This document shows positions 27,136-35,576 of a stretch of DNA of 40,356 nucleotides, in pieces. The stretch comes from an uncultured Lachnospiraceae bacterium (lineage in GTDB: Bacteria; Bacillota; Clostridia; Lachnospirales; Lachnospiraceae). The position numbers were made by a program, and so were the translations under genes. The notes below the pieces were generated by a model. The model did not search any database. It was not told the origin of the DNA and worked only from the letters and a program-made list of their open reading frames with translations. The stretch lies in NCBI GenBank assembly GCA_947589125.1, contig CANPZZ010000008.1, positions 1-40,356 of the forward strand, in the 5' to 3' direction. How positions within the stretch are numbered: position 1 is the stretch's first letter; each line of letters begins with the position of its first letter.

Positions 27136-28293
27136 TTAATTATTTCTGGAAAAATGCATGTAATCCGGTTCGTCGCTCCATGCTCCTCCCCATGTGAAGC
27201 CGGCTTCGGTAAACAGCTTATAGCAAAGATCGTTCCTGTCGATCTTATGCGGGAAATCCAGGCTGCGATCCATATAGGCACGGCCATTCTCGGGCGCACA
27301 GACTTCTCCGCCATTAGTCACATACGGATTATACAACGGGTTGATATCGATAGCCACCCCATACGCATGACGGGACAGACTGCTGGTTCCGGCTACAGTC
27401 CTGTAATTAAAACAGGATGTATTATTGTCGGAACTGGACGCGTCGTCATCCCCGCCGTACTCATCTACAAGAACCATCTTCTCGATCGGATATTTCGCCG
27501 CGTAGAGCCGATGGAATATAGAGAGAAGGTCGCTGCTGATCGACCGGTTGCTGATAAGCTCTCCGACGCGGATATTTCCATCAAAATCATAATACAGAAC
27601 CCGCATATACCGCAGACTGCTTATCGGGACCGGACAGCCGTCGCTATATGATTTGCCGTAAATACGTTCAAATATATGATCCGTAATCTCGCTCTGCCAG
27701 AACAGATTATCTTCCCCCACAAGTTCTATCTGTTCAATCGTCAGTATATCGCCCACAGCGACTGTCGGCATTGCCGGTACGGTCTCCTCAGCAGTATCAG
27801 CCGTCGGTTCTTCAGAAGATAGTTCTTCAGAAGACGCTTCGCTCTCATCCAGACTTTCCGGAAGCATTTCCTCTGTGACTTCTGATGTCATTGCCTCCGT
27901 CTGGACGCGGTCAGATCCGTCCCCGGAAGAAGCCAGGACGGCAGCCGGCAAGGAATTCGCCGGCTGATCCGCCAGTATCCGTATGGGTTCTGATGCCGTT
28001 TCCTCTGCCGCAGCCGTCTTGTAGGTAGCTTTCTGATAACTGCCGCCCAAAAGTCCGGATGCGGTGATCAGAACCGCTATAACCACCGGCACCATCATCC
28101 AGACCGCTGTCAGAGATATTCCTCTGCGGCGTTTTTTTACCGCCCGTTTTCTTTGAGATGATCTGCGCTGCCGGTATCTTCCGCTTGGATAACTGTAACG
28201 CAGATCCACGGTGTGGGAATATTTCACCATTTCCCCTCTATGGCGGTTACGGTTCGTTCGTCTTCTTCTTCGGAAGCCATTAGCGCTATACAT
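27136..28293 (-). CDS. M15 family (VanY/DdcP-like) D-Ala-D-Ala carboxypeptidase-like protein, paralog 1
   Basis: N-terminal basic region + TM; SRHAYGVAIDINPLYNPY and PDYMHF metal-binding motifs. Confidence 0.85.
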   Translation of the reverse strand: MYSANGFRRRRRTNRNRHRGEMVKYSHTVDLRYSYPSGRYRQRRSSQRKRAVKKRRRGISLTAVWMMVPVVIAVLITASGLLGGSYQKATYKTAAAEETASEPIRILADQPANSLPAAVLASSGDGSDRVQTEAMTSEVTEEMLPESLDESEASSEELSSEEPTADTAEETVPAMPTVAVGDILTIEQIELVGEDNLFWQSEITDHIFERIYGKSYSDGCPVPISSLRYMRVLYYDFDGNIRVGELISNRSISSDLLSIFHRLYAAKYPIEKMVLVDEYGGDDDASSSDNNTSCFNYRTVAGTSSLSRHAYGVAIDINPLYNPYVTNGGEVCAPENGRAYMDRSLDFPHKIDRNDLCYKLFTEAGFTWGGAWSDEPDYMHFSRNN

Positions 28294-29797
28294 AAAGTTC
28301 CTTCAGACGTTTTCTGTCGATTTTTCCGTTGGCATTGCGGGGCATCTCATCAAGATAAATGTATTTGTTAGGAAGCATATACCTAGGAACACGTCCCGCA
28401 AGAGTTTTCGACAGGATTTTCTTGTCTGTCTGTGTTCCCGTATACAAAAACAAAATCATCTGCCGGCCTCTGTCATAGATGCAGGCGCACTCTTCAATTT
28501 CAGGCATCAGACCTGCCGCGGCTTCGATCTCTCCAAGCTCGATCCGATAGCCCAGCCGCTTGATCTGATAATCCAGCCGGTCATGGTACAAAAGCTCTCC
28601 CCGGTCATTATAGCTGACAAGATCACCAGTCCGGTAAATGATCTCCGGATAAGCGCTGTTCAGCGGATTCTGAACAAATCTCTCCGCTGTCCGTTCCGGA
28701 TTGTTATAATAGCCGCTGGCCAGCGTACAGCCGCGAACGCATAATTCGCCTTCCTTTTCGCTGCCCGGAAGCACCAGCTGGTTCTGCTCATCCAGAACCA
28801 TAATGTCGATATTGCCGCAGGGCCATCCGATCGGAAGGGACTCATCGTCAGCAAACTCACGGTCCAGATTGTAATATGTACATACATATGTCTCCGTAGG
28901 TCCATACATATTGCAGTAAAGCGCGTCCGGCACATATTTTCTCCAGTAATTCAGCTGCTTCATGGGCATCACTTCTCCCGCGAAGAAAACGTAGCGGAGG
29001 TATTTGGGCACTTCGGCCTCAAAGCCGTGCAGATTGGCTACTACACTCAGCGCGAAAGGAACCCAGAAGACAGCTGTTACATGATGCCCGTTAAGAAATG
29101 CAATCAGATTGGCCGGAAACGTAAAGTTTTCCTGCGGGATGATCACTGTCCTGCATCCGAATTTCAGCGGGCAGTAAACATCATGATCAGAGACATCAAA
29201 ATAAAGCGGAACCTGGTTGCCGAGTACATCTGAAGGCCCAAAATCATATTCCTTCTCCAGCCACTGCATATTATTGATCACGACGCGGTGGCTGACGACA
29301 ACCCCTTTGGGGACGCCTGTGGAACCGCTGGTAAACAGAATATACAACGGATCGGAATCAACCTGGCGGCGGCGCACCGCGTGTAAGAGCTCCGTATCCG
29401 TCGGTCCGCGCACCAGATCGTCAAACAGCAGGAGCGGACATCCCGCGTCAAGGCTCTCTGCCAGCGTCATCTGCGCCGGTTCTGTAATAACCGCCGCCGG
29501 TTTCAGAACGGAAAAGATCGTCCGGATCCGGTCAGCCGGCATGGTAACATCGATGGGGCAATAACAGCATCCGCCGTAAACAGCCCCCAAAAAAGCGACG
29601 ATCATGGACGCGCTCTTTTCCATCAGTACCGCGACAGGTCTCTGAAAAGCATCAAGAGCCGCGATCCGGCTCCCGATGGCGCGGGCAGCCTCTCCGGTCT
29701 GAGCAAATGTATAGCTTTGTTTTACGTCTTCATATGCACAATGATCCCGAAAGCGTCCTTCGGACGCCTCCAGGAACTCCAGTACGCTTCTGATCAT
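28286..29797 (-). CDS. DltA-like amino acid adenylating enzyme
   Basis: LFTSGSTGVPKGVVVSH, MYGPTETYV, YRTGDLV, DRLDYQIKRLGYRIELGEIE. Confidence 0.88.
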   Translation of the reverse strand: MIRSVLEFLEASEGRFRDHCAYEDVKQSYTFAQTGEAARAIGSRIAALDAFQRPVAVLMEKSASMIVAFLGAVYGGCCYCPIDVTMPADRIRTIFSVLKPAAVITEPAQMTLAESLDAGCPLLLFDDLVRGPTDTELLHAVRRRQVDSDPLYILFTSGSTGVPKGVVVSHRVVINNMQWLEKEYDFGPSDVLGNQVPLYFDVSDHDVYCPLKFGCRTVIIPQENFTFPANLIAFLNGHHVTAVFWVPFALSVVANLHGFEAEVPKYLRYVFFAGEVMPMKQLNYWRKYVPDALYCNMYGPTETYVCTYYNLDREFADDESLPIGWPCGNIDIMVLDEQNQLVLPGSEKEGELCVRGCTLASGYYNNPERTAERFVQNPLNSAYPEIIYRTGDLVSYNDRGELLYHDRLDYQIKRLGYRIELGEIEAAAGLMPEIEECACIYDRGRQMILFLYTGTQTDKKILSKTLAGRVPRYMLPNKYIYLDEMPRNANGKIDRKRLKELYV

Positions 29798-29808
29798 ATC
29801 GGTCTCTC

Positions 29809-30549
29809 CTATTCATTCTCCGTCACTACCAGATATTCGATTCCGTCAACGATATCGTTGGTGGTATAGATGATGAGTTCGGTCCTGCCGTCCGTCATGC
29901 GGTAAACGCCAAATTCTTCCGTATAATTATCCTTGTAAGCTTCCCTGACGTCATCCGCGGTGGAACCGATCCTGATGCCTTCTGCCGTGGCGACCGTATC
30001 GTCAAGAACATATACGGAGGCAACGCAGTCTTTGCCGTCTGCAGGATATGTACTAAGTTCAAAACCTTTGTAGGTATAAACGATGTCTTTGCCCTGATAA
30101 GCGCAGCTGTCCTGCTCAAAGGTCTTTTCAGGCTCTCCCAGTTTCTCAAGGATCGGGGCGGCCTCGGCTCCCATAATCACCGTAACATCCCCAACCACAA
30201 ACGTATATCCGTCCGCTGACGCTGCCGCCGCTGCGGTCGTTTCTGCTTCTGCGGTCTCTGCCTCTGTAGTCTCGGCTTCTGTAGTCTCTGCCTCTGTAGT
30301 CTCGGCTTCCGTGGTTTTCGCTTCTGTTGTCTCGGGCGCCGCCGTTGTCTCCGCTTCCGTAGTCTTCGCCGCTTCTGTCTCTGCCTTTGTCGTCTCCTCC
30401 GCCGTCGTTTCAGCCGTTTCGGCCTCCGTCGTCACAGCCGTTGTCGCTGCCGTATCGTTCGCCCCGGAGGACCGCGCACAGGAAACAATCACTATCGCCG
30501 CCGCCAGAACAACACCCGCTGTCAAAACATTTCTTACGGGTTTTTTCAT
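29809..30549 (-). CDS. Uncharacterised lipoprotein with Thr/Glu repeat linker
   Basis: Signal peptide with IVSC lipobox; TTEAETTEAE linker; C-terminal about 130-aa globular domain. Confidence 0.75.
   Translation of the reverse strand: MKKPVRNVLTAGVVLAAAIVIVSCARSSGANDTAATTAVTTEAETAETTAEETTKAETEAAKTTEAETTAAPETTEAKTTEAETTEAETTEAETTEAETAEAETTAAAAASADGYTFVVGDVTVIMGAEAAPILEKLGEPEKTFEQDSCAYQGKDIVYTYKGFELSTYPADGKDCVASVYVLDDTVATAEGIRIGSTADDVREAYKDNYTEEFGVYRMTDGRTELIIYTTNDIVDGIEYLVVTENE
30239..30328. repeat. 15-bp (30-bp higher-order) tandem repeat encoding TEAET
   Basis: GTCTCTGCCTCTGTA / GTCTCGGCTTCTGTA alternating units; 30254-30283 and 30284-30313 differ at 2 of 30 positions. Confidence 0.9.
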
Positions 30550-30562
30550 AATTTTCTCCTCC

Positions 30563-31627
30563 TTATTCCTCTGTTTTAAATTGCTTCAGAAAGCCTGTCC
30601 GCGCAAATTCTTCTTCCTGCTGCGCTTTCATGCTGTCGTAATATGATTCCTTCTCCGCCCAGACAGCCGCCAGACCGCTGTCGTCCCGTCGGTCGGCTGC
30701 GCCGGCATCATAAAGCAGCGGTCCAAGGTAACGGGACACCTTCTCGGCGCCGTAAACATTCATATGGAGTCCGCCGTCGTAAGTATCCTGAGAAAAATCC
30801 AGTCCAATCTCATCGATCGCGCTGATACAGTTAATATAGGTCAGGTCGTGTTCTTCCGCATATGCAGCGATCTGTTCTTCCCACTGATCATGCCAGGCAG
30901 GATATAGGGACGGGGCCTTCATCAGAAGAAAGGTAATTCCGTTTTCTTCACAAAGTGTCCGCATCCGCTCAAGATATTCCCAGGCCCTGTCGTCAAACGA
31001 ATAGTCAGCAAGTCTCCGCACGGTGGGGAAATCCCCGGCAGGTCTCACATCGGCACGCATATAATAGCCGTTGTGGGACACCTGGTTCCTGTGGAAATAA
31101 TACCGGAAATCATCTGCTTCCAGCTGATTCCACCGCGAATGGAAACGCAGCAGCGGAAAGATATATTCGATCATATGCTCGTCGTCCATCGCAGTGGCAC
31201 GAATGGCATTCCACTTGGAGGAAGACCAGCGCATACCGTCAAGCGTCATTCGGTTATAGGTCTCATTGGTCTGCTCATACTGCTGCATTGCAGAGACACT
31301 GAACACAACGACCTTAGGGGTCTCCTTTTTCAGCGTATCTTCCAGCAGGTAATAGGATTGGGCGATCAGCTGCTGGGCGCTTCCGCGGATGTAGCTTGTA
31401 ATCCCGTATTCACGGAAAAGCACGACCGGGGAAATATTCTCGTAGACCTCACAGTCTCCAAGAAAGATCACATCATGGTCCGTTGTTTCCTTATAGTATT
31501 CCTGAATGAAATTTCCCTCTACCACCAGCCCCATATACTTGGGAACCAGAAGACGCTGCAGGCCCGCAAGCACGACAACCGAACATATAACAATCACCAG
31601 AAGCGTCAAAAAAAACTTTCTTTTCAT
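30563..31627 (-). CDS. DltD/SGNH-like membrane-anchored acyltransferase with Cys in block I
   Basis: N-terminal TM, VIFLGDCEVYENISP, C-terminal YDGGLHMNVYGAEKVSRYLG; adjacent to dltB-like MBOAT. Confidence 0.75.
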   Translation of the reverse strand: MKRKFFLTLLVIVICSVVVLAGLQRLLVPKYMGLVVEGNFIQEYYKETTDHDVIFLGDCEVYENISPVVLFREYGITSYIRGSAQQLIAQSYYLLEDTLKKETPKVVVFSVSAMQQYEQTNETYNRMTLDGMRWSSSKWNAIRATAMDDEHMIEYIFPLLRFHSRWNQLEADDFRYYFHRNQVSHNGYYMRADVRPAGDFPTVRRLADYSFDDRAWEYLERMRTLCEENGITFLLMKAPSLYPAWHDQWEEQIAAYAEEHDLTYINCISAIDEIGLDFSQDTYDGGLHMNVYGAEKVSRYLGPLLYDAGAADRRDDSGLAAVWAEKESYYDSMKAQQEEEFARTGFLKQFKTEE

Positions 31628-31638
31628 TATGCCGCCTC

Positions 31639-33222
31639 CTAGAACTGATTGTAAATAAACTGGCTCGCGTCATAACCCTGTCCGTACGCACCGGTCAGCA
31701 GCACGACCAGAAACAACCCGAAAACCGCGGCATACTGCAGCCAGACCGGTTTCCGGTCAAGCCATTCGCGATAGCCGTTTCCCTTTTGGAACACAGCGCC
31801 AAGCGCCATGACCGCGATACTGATAAGAAGCAGTATCCAGTCCGCATATCCCAGTCCCAGGGACGCCATCCGCCCGTCCGTCAGCTGTGACAGCGACGAG
31901 GAGGTAAGCATATTGCCAAACATGGAAAATACCGTTAAAAACGGATAATATTCAAACATCTCCAAGCAGCAGAACAGGAAAAAGGTTCTGACTATACCAA
32001 ACCAGCGGTAACCCTGTGATCCGGTGAAGGAAAAGCGTTTCCGGAACGCGCGGTATACGCCGGAAAGCTCGGCGGAGATCAGCATGACGATACAGTTCGC
32101 CATCCCCCACGCAACGAAATTCCAGGACGCCCCGTGCCATATGCCCGCCGTCAGCCATACCACGATATTGGCCACATAAACCGGCGCCTTCTGCCCTGCT
32201 TTACGGCCCAGAAGCTTTCCTGTCACTGCCGATATCTTCTTGCTGAACCTGCTGGTGGATACAGGGAAGAAAATATATTCCCTGAGCCACTGCATCAGCG
32301 ACATATGCCATCTGCGCCAGAATTCCGCCAGGCTTGCGGACATAAACGGCCGGTCGAAATTCTCAGGGAGCTTCACTCCGAAAATCTGGGCGACGCCTAT
32401 CACAATATCGATTCCGCCCGCAAAATCCGCATACATCCAGACAGTATATCCTACCATCCCCAGAAATACGTAGATTCCGTTATATTCGGATGGAGAAGAA
32501 ATAATTGCGGTAACGGCCGGGCCCAGGCGGTCAGCGATCACAAGTTTTTTAAAATAACCCCAGAGCATCCGCTCCGCGCCGAGCTTCAGCCGGCGCATAT
32601 CAAATGTATGCGAGGCAAACAGATCCTCTTTGATCTGATCAAACCGGCTGATCGGTCCCGCAACCAGCTGCGGAAAAAAAGAAACAAACAAAGCGAACCG
32701 GGCCGGGTTCTGTTCCGGCTCGTATTTTCCGTTATATACATCGATCAGATATCCCATGGACTGGAATGTATAATAAGAAATGCCAAGCGGCAGGAGCCAG
32801 CCGACATAGTTAAAATTCAGAGTGGAATGGAACAAATGCAGCAGTCCGTTTATATTCTCCAGGGCAAAATTCGCATATTTCAATACAGCCAAAATCCCGA
32901 AATTCATGAAAAGCCCGCATAAGAGCAGCCGCTTCCTGCGGCGTTTCACTGTCTGATTATAGGCTTTCTTCTGCTCGCGGTCAAACCCCTGTTCCTTTAT
33001 ATACCGTCTGGCGTCTGCGGAGATCCTTCCCATGCGGCGGGCCAGCAGCCAGGTAGTAAACGTTGTGATCAAAGGATAGAGGATATACAGCGGGCCTCCG
33101 CACAAATAAAAGAGATAACTGGCGGCAAGCAGTAATATCCACTGGAATTTTCCGGGAACCAGATAGTAAATGACCGTCAAAAGGATCAGGAACAGCCCAA
33201 ATTCATAGGATACCAGAAGCAT
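31639..33222 (-). CDS. DltB/AlgI-like MBOAT O-acyltransferase
   Basis: Multi-TM, FWRRWHMSLMQWLREYIFFPV, AGIWHGASWNFVAWG. Confidence 0.92.
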   Translation of the reverse strand: MLLVSYEFGLFLILLTVIYYLVPGKFQWILLLAASYLFYLCGGPLYILYPLITTFTTWLLARRMGRISADARRYIKEQGFDREQKKAYNQTVKRRRKRLLLCGLFMNFGILAVLKYANFALENINGLLHLFHSTLNFNYVGWLLPLGISYYTFQSMGYLIDVYNGKYEPEQNPARFALFVSFFPQLVAGPISRFDQIKEDLFASHTFDMRRLKLGAERMLWGYFKKLVIADRLGPAVTAIISSPSEYNGIYVFLGMVGYTVWMYADFAGGIDIVIGVAQIFGVKLPENFDRPFMSASLAEFWRRWHMSLMQWLREYIFFPVSTSRFSKKISAVTGKLLGRKAGQKAPVYVANIVVWLTAGIWHGASWNFVAWGMANCIVMLISAELSGVYRAFRKRFSFTGSQGYRWFGIVRTFFLFCCLEMFEYYPFLTVFSMFGNMLTSSSLSQLTDGRMASLGLGYADWILLLISIAVMALGAVFQKGNGYREWLDRKPVWLQYAAVFGLFLVVLLTGAYGQGYDASQFIYNQF

Positions 33223-33223
33223 T

Positions 33224-33454
33224 TTATTCGTCCCCTTCCAGGTCCCTGATCATCGCCCATATACTGGCAGCAGAATTGAAAATTTCAGGCACGATCTTCA
33301 CCGGCGGAATCTTTACATCAAAATTATCTTCAATCTGTGTCACCAGCATGACTACTTCAAAAGAAGTAAGAATCCCGTCGTCGACAAGCGTATTGCAGTT
33401 TTCATAATCGGCATCCGGATTGATGCCCTCCAGAATCTCTATTAATTCATCCAT
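33224..33454 (-). CDS. DltC-like acyl/aminoacyl carrier protein
   Basis: 76 aa, DDGILTSFEVVMLVTQIEDNFDVKI with Ser attachment site. Confidence 0.88.
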   Translation of the reverse strand: MDELIEILEGINPDADYENCNTLVDDGILTSFEVVMLVTQIEDNFDVKIPPVKIVPEIFNSAASIWAMIRDLEGDE

Positions 33455-33498
33455 AATCGCTTAAATTCATCCTTTCTGTTACTGTCATCAATCGTGTA

Positions 33499-34590
33499 TC
33501 ACGGCGTACTCGGATATAGGGAACGGTCAAAAGCAAAGCATCCGTTGTGCTGGGCTGAATAATTCAGCATCTGCGCATCCGTCCACAGACAGAAATACCC
33601 GCCCGCTCTTCTGGGCGTTGCATCAAAGTGATACCAGGAACCGTCATCCATCTGTACAAGGTTCCAATAATGGTCATTATCCGTATAACGGATCACCTCG
33701 ATACTGGGGATGCCCGCCCTCACAAGCAGCTCCTGCGAAACTGCAAAGTAAGTGTAACAGTCGCCATGACGTTTACGAAGACCCTGATAGGCCTCTTCCA
33801 CCCAGTCTCTTGTGGCGGAATGGCCGTTGTAACTGAAATTCGCGCGGATCCACGCATAGATTTTCTCTGCTTTTTGCTGCCTTGACATAGAATTATTGAT
33901 CAGACCTGACAGGATGGAGTCGGCCATAGCATCGACCGTTTTACGGAATTCCGTCTTTTCAGAATCAGGAATATCGACCGTAACCGCCTTATACGGCCAT
34001 ACCGCCTCGCCTTCACCGTTACTGTTAAAGTTATAAATTACGCCGTTAAGTGTTCGCTCTGCGTCATGAACCATGGCGCCGCTTTCTTCATCAAAATAAT
34101 AAGTATGTCCGTCAATCTCAACAAGACCGGTCTTCATATAACCAGTCTCATCAAAACAATAGTTTTCACCCTTAATCTGTTTTTGCGTATTAGTAACGTA
34201 ACTTCCGTCAGAAAGACGGTAACTCCAGCCGATATCATCCAATAACCAGCCAGAGTAGCCGCTTGAAAGATTTGTGGCCTCACCACTTCCGTTAAATAAC
34301 CAAACCCCCCCGGAGATTACCATGGTCTGGTTTGCACGCATGGTTCCGTCTTCCGTTCGGAGATAATAGGTTTTGCCCCCGTCGCTCAGCCATCCGTGAT
34401 GCGCATATCCATCCTCATCAAAATAGTACCAGGGTCCGTTCTCTCCGTCCTGATACCATCCATGTATGTCCGTACCGTCGTCGTCACGGCACCGTGTATT
34501 AATTCCGTCGTTATATAATGTGCCAGCCAAAGATGAAAAACTGAAAATAAATGAAAAAAATACTGAAAAAAATAGTAACCGTACCTTCAT
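33499..34590 (-). CDS. Secreted protein with cell-wall-binding repeats and transglutaminase-like domain
   Basis: Signal peptide; GWYQDGENGPWYYFDEDGYAHHGWL repeats; GDCYTYF / DNDHYWNLV / HFDATP catalytic-triad-like motifs. Confidence 0.85.
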   Translation of the reverse strand: MKVRLLFFSVFFSFIFSFSSLAGTLYNDGINTRCRDDDGTDIHGWYQDGENGPWYYFDEDGYAHHGWLSDGGKTYYLRTEDGTMRANQTMVISGGVWLFNGSGEATNLSSGYSGWLLDDIGWSYRLSDGSYVTNTQKQIKGENYCFDETGYMKTGLVEIDGHTYYFDEESGAMVHDAERTLNGVIYNFNSNGEGEAVWPYKAVTVDIPDSEKTEFRKTVDAMADSILSGLINNSMSRQQKAEKIYAWIRANFSYNGHSATRDWVEEAYQGLRKRHGDCYTYFAVSQELLVRAGIPSIEVIRYTDNDHYWNLVQMDDGSWYHFDATPRRAGGYFCLWTDAQMLNYSAQHNGCFAFDRSLYPSTP

Positions 34591-34637
34591 AAACCGTTAT
34601 CCATCCTCTTCGTATATTAGCAAAATAAATCTTTTAA

Positions 34638-34666
34638 ATTATATCGCCCGCTGTATGATAAGTCAA
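34638..34666 (-). promoter_or_regulatory. Sigma-A promoter TTGACT-N17-TATAAT upstream of transglutaminase/dlt cassette
   Basis: -35 complement at 34661-34666, -10 complement at 34638-34643. Confidence 0.8.
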
Positions 34667-34670
34667 TACT

Positions 34671-35570
34671 TTATTTTCTGAGTTTCTCGAAGTGCATGTA
34701 ATCCGGCGTACTGGACCAACTGCCGCCCCAGGTAAACCCGGCTTCGACAAAAAGTTTATAACACTGGTCGTTTTCATCGATTTTATGAGGAAAATCCCGG
34801 TCTCTCCTCATATAAGCCGCTCCCAGCGCCGGTACACAGCTTCCCCTGTCGGAAGTGATATACGGATTATAAAGAGGATTGATATCGATGGCCACTCCCC
34901 GCGCATGTTTGGACAGTCCATTCCCGTCAGTGGTACTGCGGTAATTAAAACAGGATGTATTATTATCCGAACTCGAAAGCTTGTCGTCCGCATCGTATTC
35001 ATCGATCAGGATCACTTTTTCGATAGGATATTGGCAATCGAAAAGCTGACGGAAAACATAAAGCAGATCATCGCTGATCAGTTCGTTGCTTACCAGTTCA
35101 CCCACCCGCACATTTCCGTCAAAATCATAATGAAGAATCTGAATATAACGCAGCTGATCCCGCAGATTACATTCCTCTTTATAGGATTTGCCGTCCATAC
35201 GGGCAAAAATCTCGTCAGATATTCCGCTCTGCCAGAAGTAGGAGTCTATATCTGCGGTTTCAAGGGCTTCCTGAGACAGAATCTGCCCGGGTTCGGTATC
35301 GCGCGGAAACGGAAGAACTTCGCTTACCGCCCGTTCTGTTTCTGATGAAACGCCGTCTCCGTCCTGAGCATCCGGCATCTGGTTCTGCATTGTCTCGGGT
35401 ACAACCTCATTGGAACCGGGCGCTATTGTTTCATAGGATAGATGTTTATCCAAACCCAGAAGCTCATGCGGTTTTATGCCGCATCCGCCAAGGAACAGGG
35501 CAAGAACCGCGCTGGTAAGCACTGCCGTTATTCTTAATGTATCCTTTTTCGGACCGCCGTATTTTCTCAT
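34671..35570 (-). CDS. M15 family D-Ala-D-Ala carboxypeptidase-like lipoprotein, paralog 2
   Basis: FLGGC lipobox; SKHARGVAIDINPLYNPY, PDYMHF; closely similar to the 27136-28293 product. Confidence 0.85.
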   Translation of the reverse strand: MRKYGGPKKDTLRITAVLTSAVLALFLGGCGIKPHELLGLDKHLSYETIAPGSNEVVPETMQNQMPDAQDGDGVSSETERAVSEVLPFPRDTEPGQILSQEALETADIDSYFWQSGISDEIFARMDGKSYKEECNLRDQLRYIQILHYDFDGNVRVGELVSNELISDDLLYVFRQLFDCQYPIEKVILIDEYDADDKLSSSDNNTSCFNYRSTTDGNGLSKHARGVAIDINPLYNPYITSDRGSCVPALGAAYMRRDRDFPHKIDENDQCYKLFVEAGFTWGGSWSSTPDYMHFEKLRK

Positions 35571-35576
35571 CCTTTT

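Noticed and set aside
32134-32922. 262-aa plus-strand ORF antisense to the MBOAT gene
   Set aside because: Low-plausibility composition and opposite a conserved coding sequence.
34692-35345. 217-aa plus-strand ORF antisense to M15 paralog 2, with a similar one (27154-27651) opposite paralog 1
   Set aside because: The two antisense ORFs resemble each other only because the sense genes are paralogous; no independent evidence of coding.
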